Shown here: positions 5,316 through 5,537 of the stretch, in pieces
Layout of the letters: the number at the start of each line of letters is the position of its first letter
How positions within the stretch are numbered: position 1 is the stretch's first letter
Origin: Chloroflexi bacterium UBA2235
GTDB lineage: Bacteria > Chloroflexota > UBA11872 > UBA12225
DNA length: 5,537 bases
NCBI GenBank assembly: GCA_002347925.1
Contig: DDYL01000133.1
Coordinates: 5,051 to 10,587, forward strand
Direction of reading: 5' to 3'
Program-made: the position numbers and the translations under genes
Notes under the pieces: generated by a model
Told to the model about the DNA's origin: nothing
Databases searched by the model: none
What the model saw: only the letters and a program-made list of their open reading frames with translations

Positions 5316-5537
5316 TTGATCGGGTTCCTTGCGGTCGTCCTGTCGGTCTGGGGGTCCTTGCACGGCTATGCCTATGTGCGACTCGTCCGGGATCCGGTCT
5401 TGCCGCCGGAGGTCACCTTCGTGGTGGTGGTGGCAATGGCTGCCGGGGCAGTTTCGGTTCTTCTGGCGTTCTCGCGGGCGCTGCCCCCACCATGGGCCGG
5501 CAGGGTGCACTGGATCGCTTTCACATGGCTGGGATCG
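5316..5537 (+). CDS. Membrane-anchored metallophosphoesterase-like protein, N-terminal fragment
   Basis: An open frame runs to the window end and gives 74 residues from a TTG at 5316. It starts with a hydrophobic helix (residues 2-15), then HGYAYVRLVRDPVLPPEV, a second hydrophobic helix (about 34-52), and SRALPPPWAGRVHWIAFTWLGS leading into a third. This order of helix, YxRLVRD and LPP loop, helix, SRxLP loop and WxxFTWLG resembles the N-terminal membrane domain of the YkuE/YaeI-like metallophosphoesterases. Their calcineurin-like catalytic domain follows after about 130 residues and would lie beyond this window, so the assignment is unproven here. There is no ATG or GTG at a sensible place. 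TTG at 5316 has only a weak GTGGG upstream. TTG at 5283 would overlap the end of doxX by 17 nt. The 16-nt spacing suggests translation coupled to doxX. Confidence 0.6.
   Translation, partial: MIGFLAVVLSVWGSLHGYAYVRLVRDPVLPPEVTFVVVVAMAAGAVSVLLAFSRALPPPWAGRVHWIAFTWLGS

Overview
The window is GC-rich bacterial chromosome. The secreted protein at 347-1693 carries a long Thr/Pro/Arg linker of the TPT/TRT type, which is common in exported proteins of Chloroflexota. The other genes also fit a GC-rich, free-living soil or sediment bacterium of that kind. This taxonomic placement is an inference from style, not from a marker gene.

Layout, left to right: (1) the C-terminal end of a thiamine diphosphokinase on + (1-180); (2) a short intergenic stretch with a ribosome binding site leading into a secreted C39-like cysteine-peptidase-fold protein on + (347-1693); (3) a convergent phytanoyl-CoA dioxygenase-family (PhyH) Fe(II)/2-oxoglutarate oxygenase on - (1710-2615), only 16 nt from the previous gene; (4) a 478-nt stretch without a credible gene (2616-3093), containing inverted repeats; (5) a MATE-family multidrug/Na+ antiporter on - (3094-4602); (6) a 328-nt divergent intergenic region (4603-4930) with an AT-rich near-palindrome that looks like an operator; (7) a small four-helix DoxX-family membrane protein on + (4931-5299); (8) 16 nt later, the start of a membrane-anchored metallophosphoesterase-like protein on +, cut by the window end (5316-5537).

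The genes do not form one pathway. doxX and the downstream membrane protein are closely spaced and probably co-transcribed. The MATE gene and doxX are divergent and could share a regulator acting in the region between them. The PhyH and MATE genes lie on the same strand but 478 nt apart, so each probably has its own promoter. I see no mobile element, CRISPR array, tRNA, rRNA or phage gene, and nothing that amounts to a clearly new system. The most individual item is the secreted C39-like protein, with a single cysteine in a plausible catalytic position behind a basic, acid-free Thr/Pro linker.
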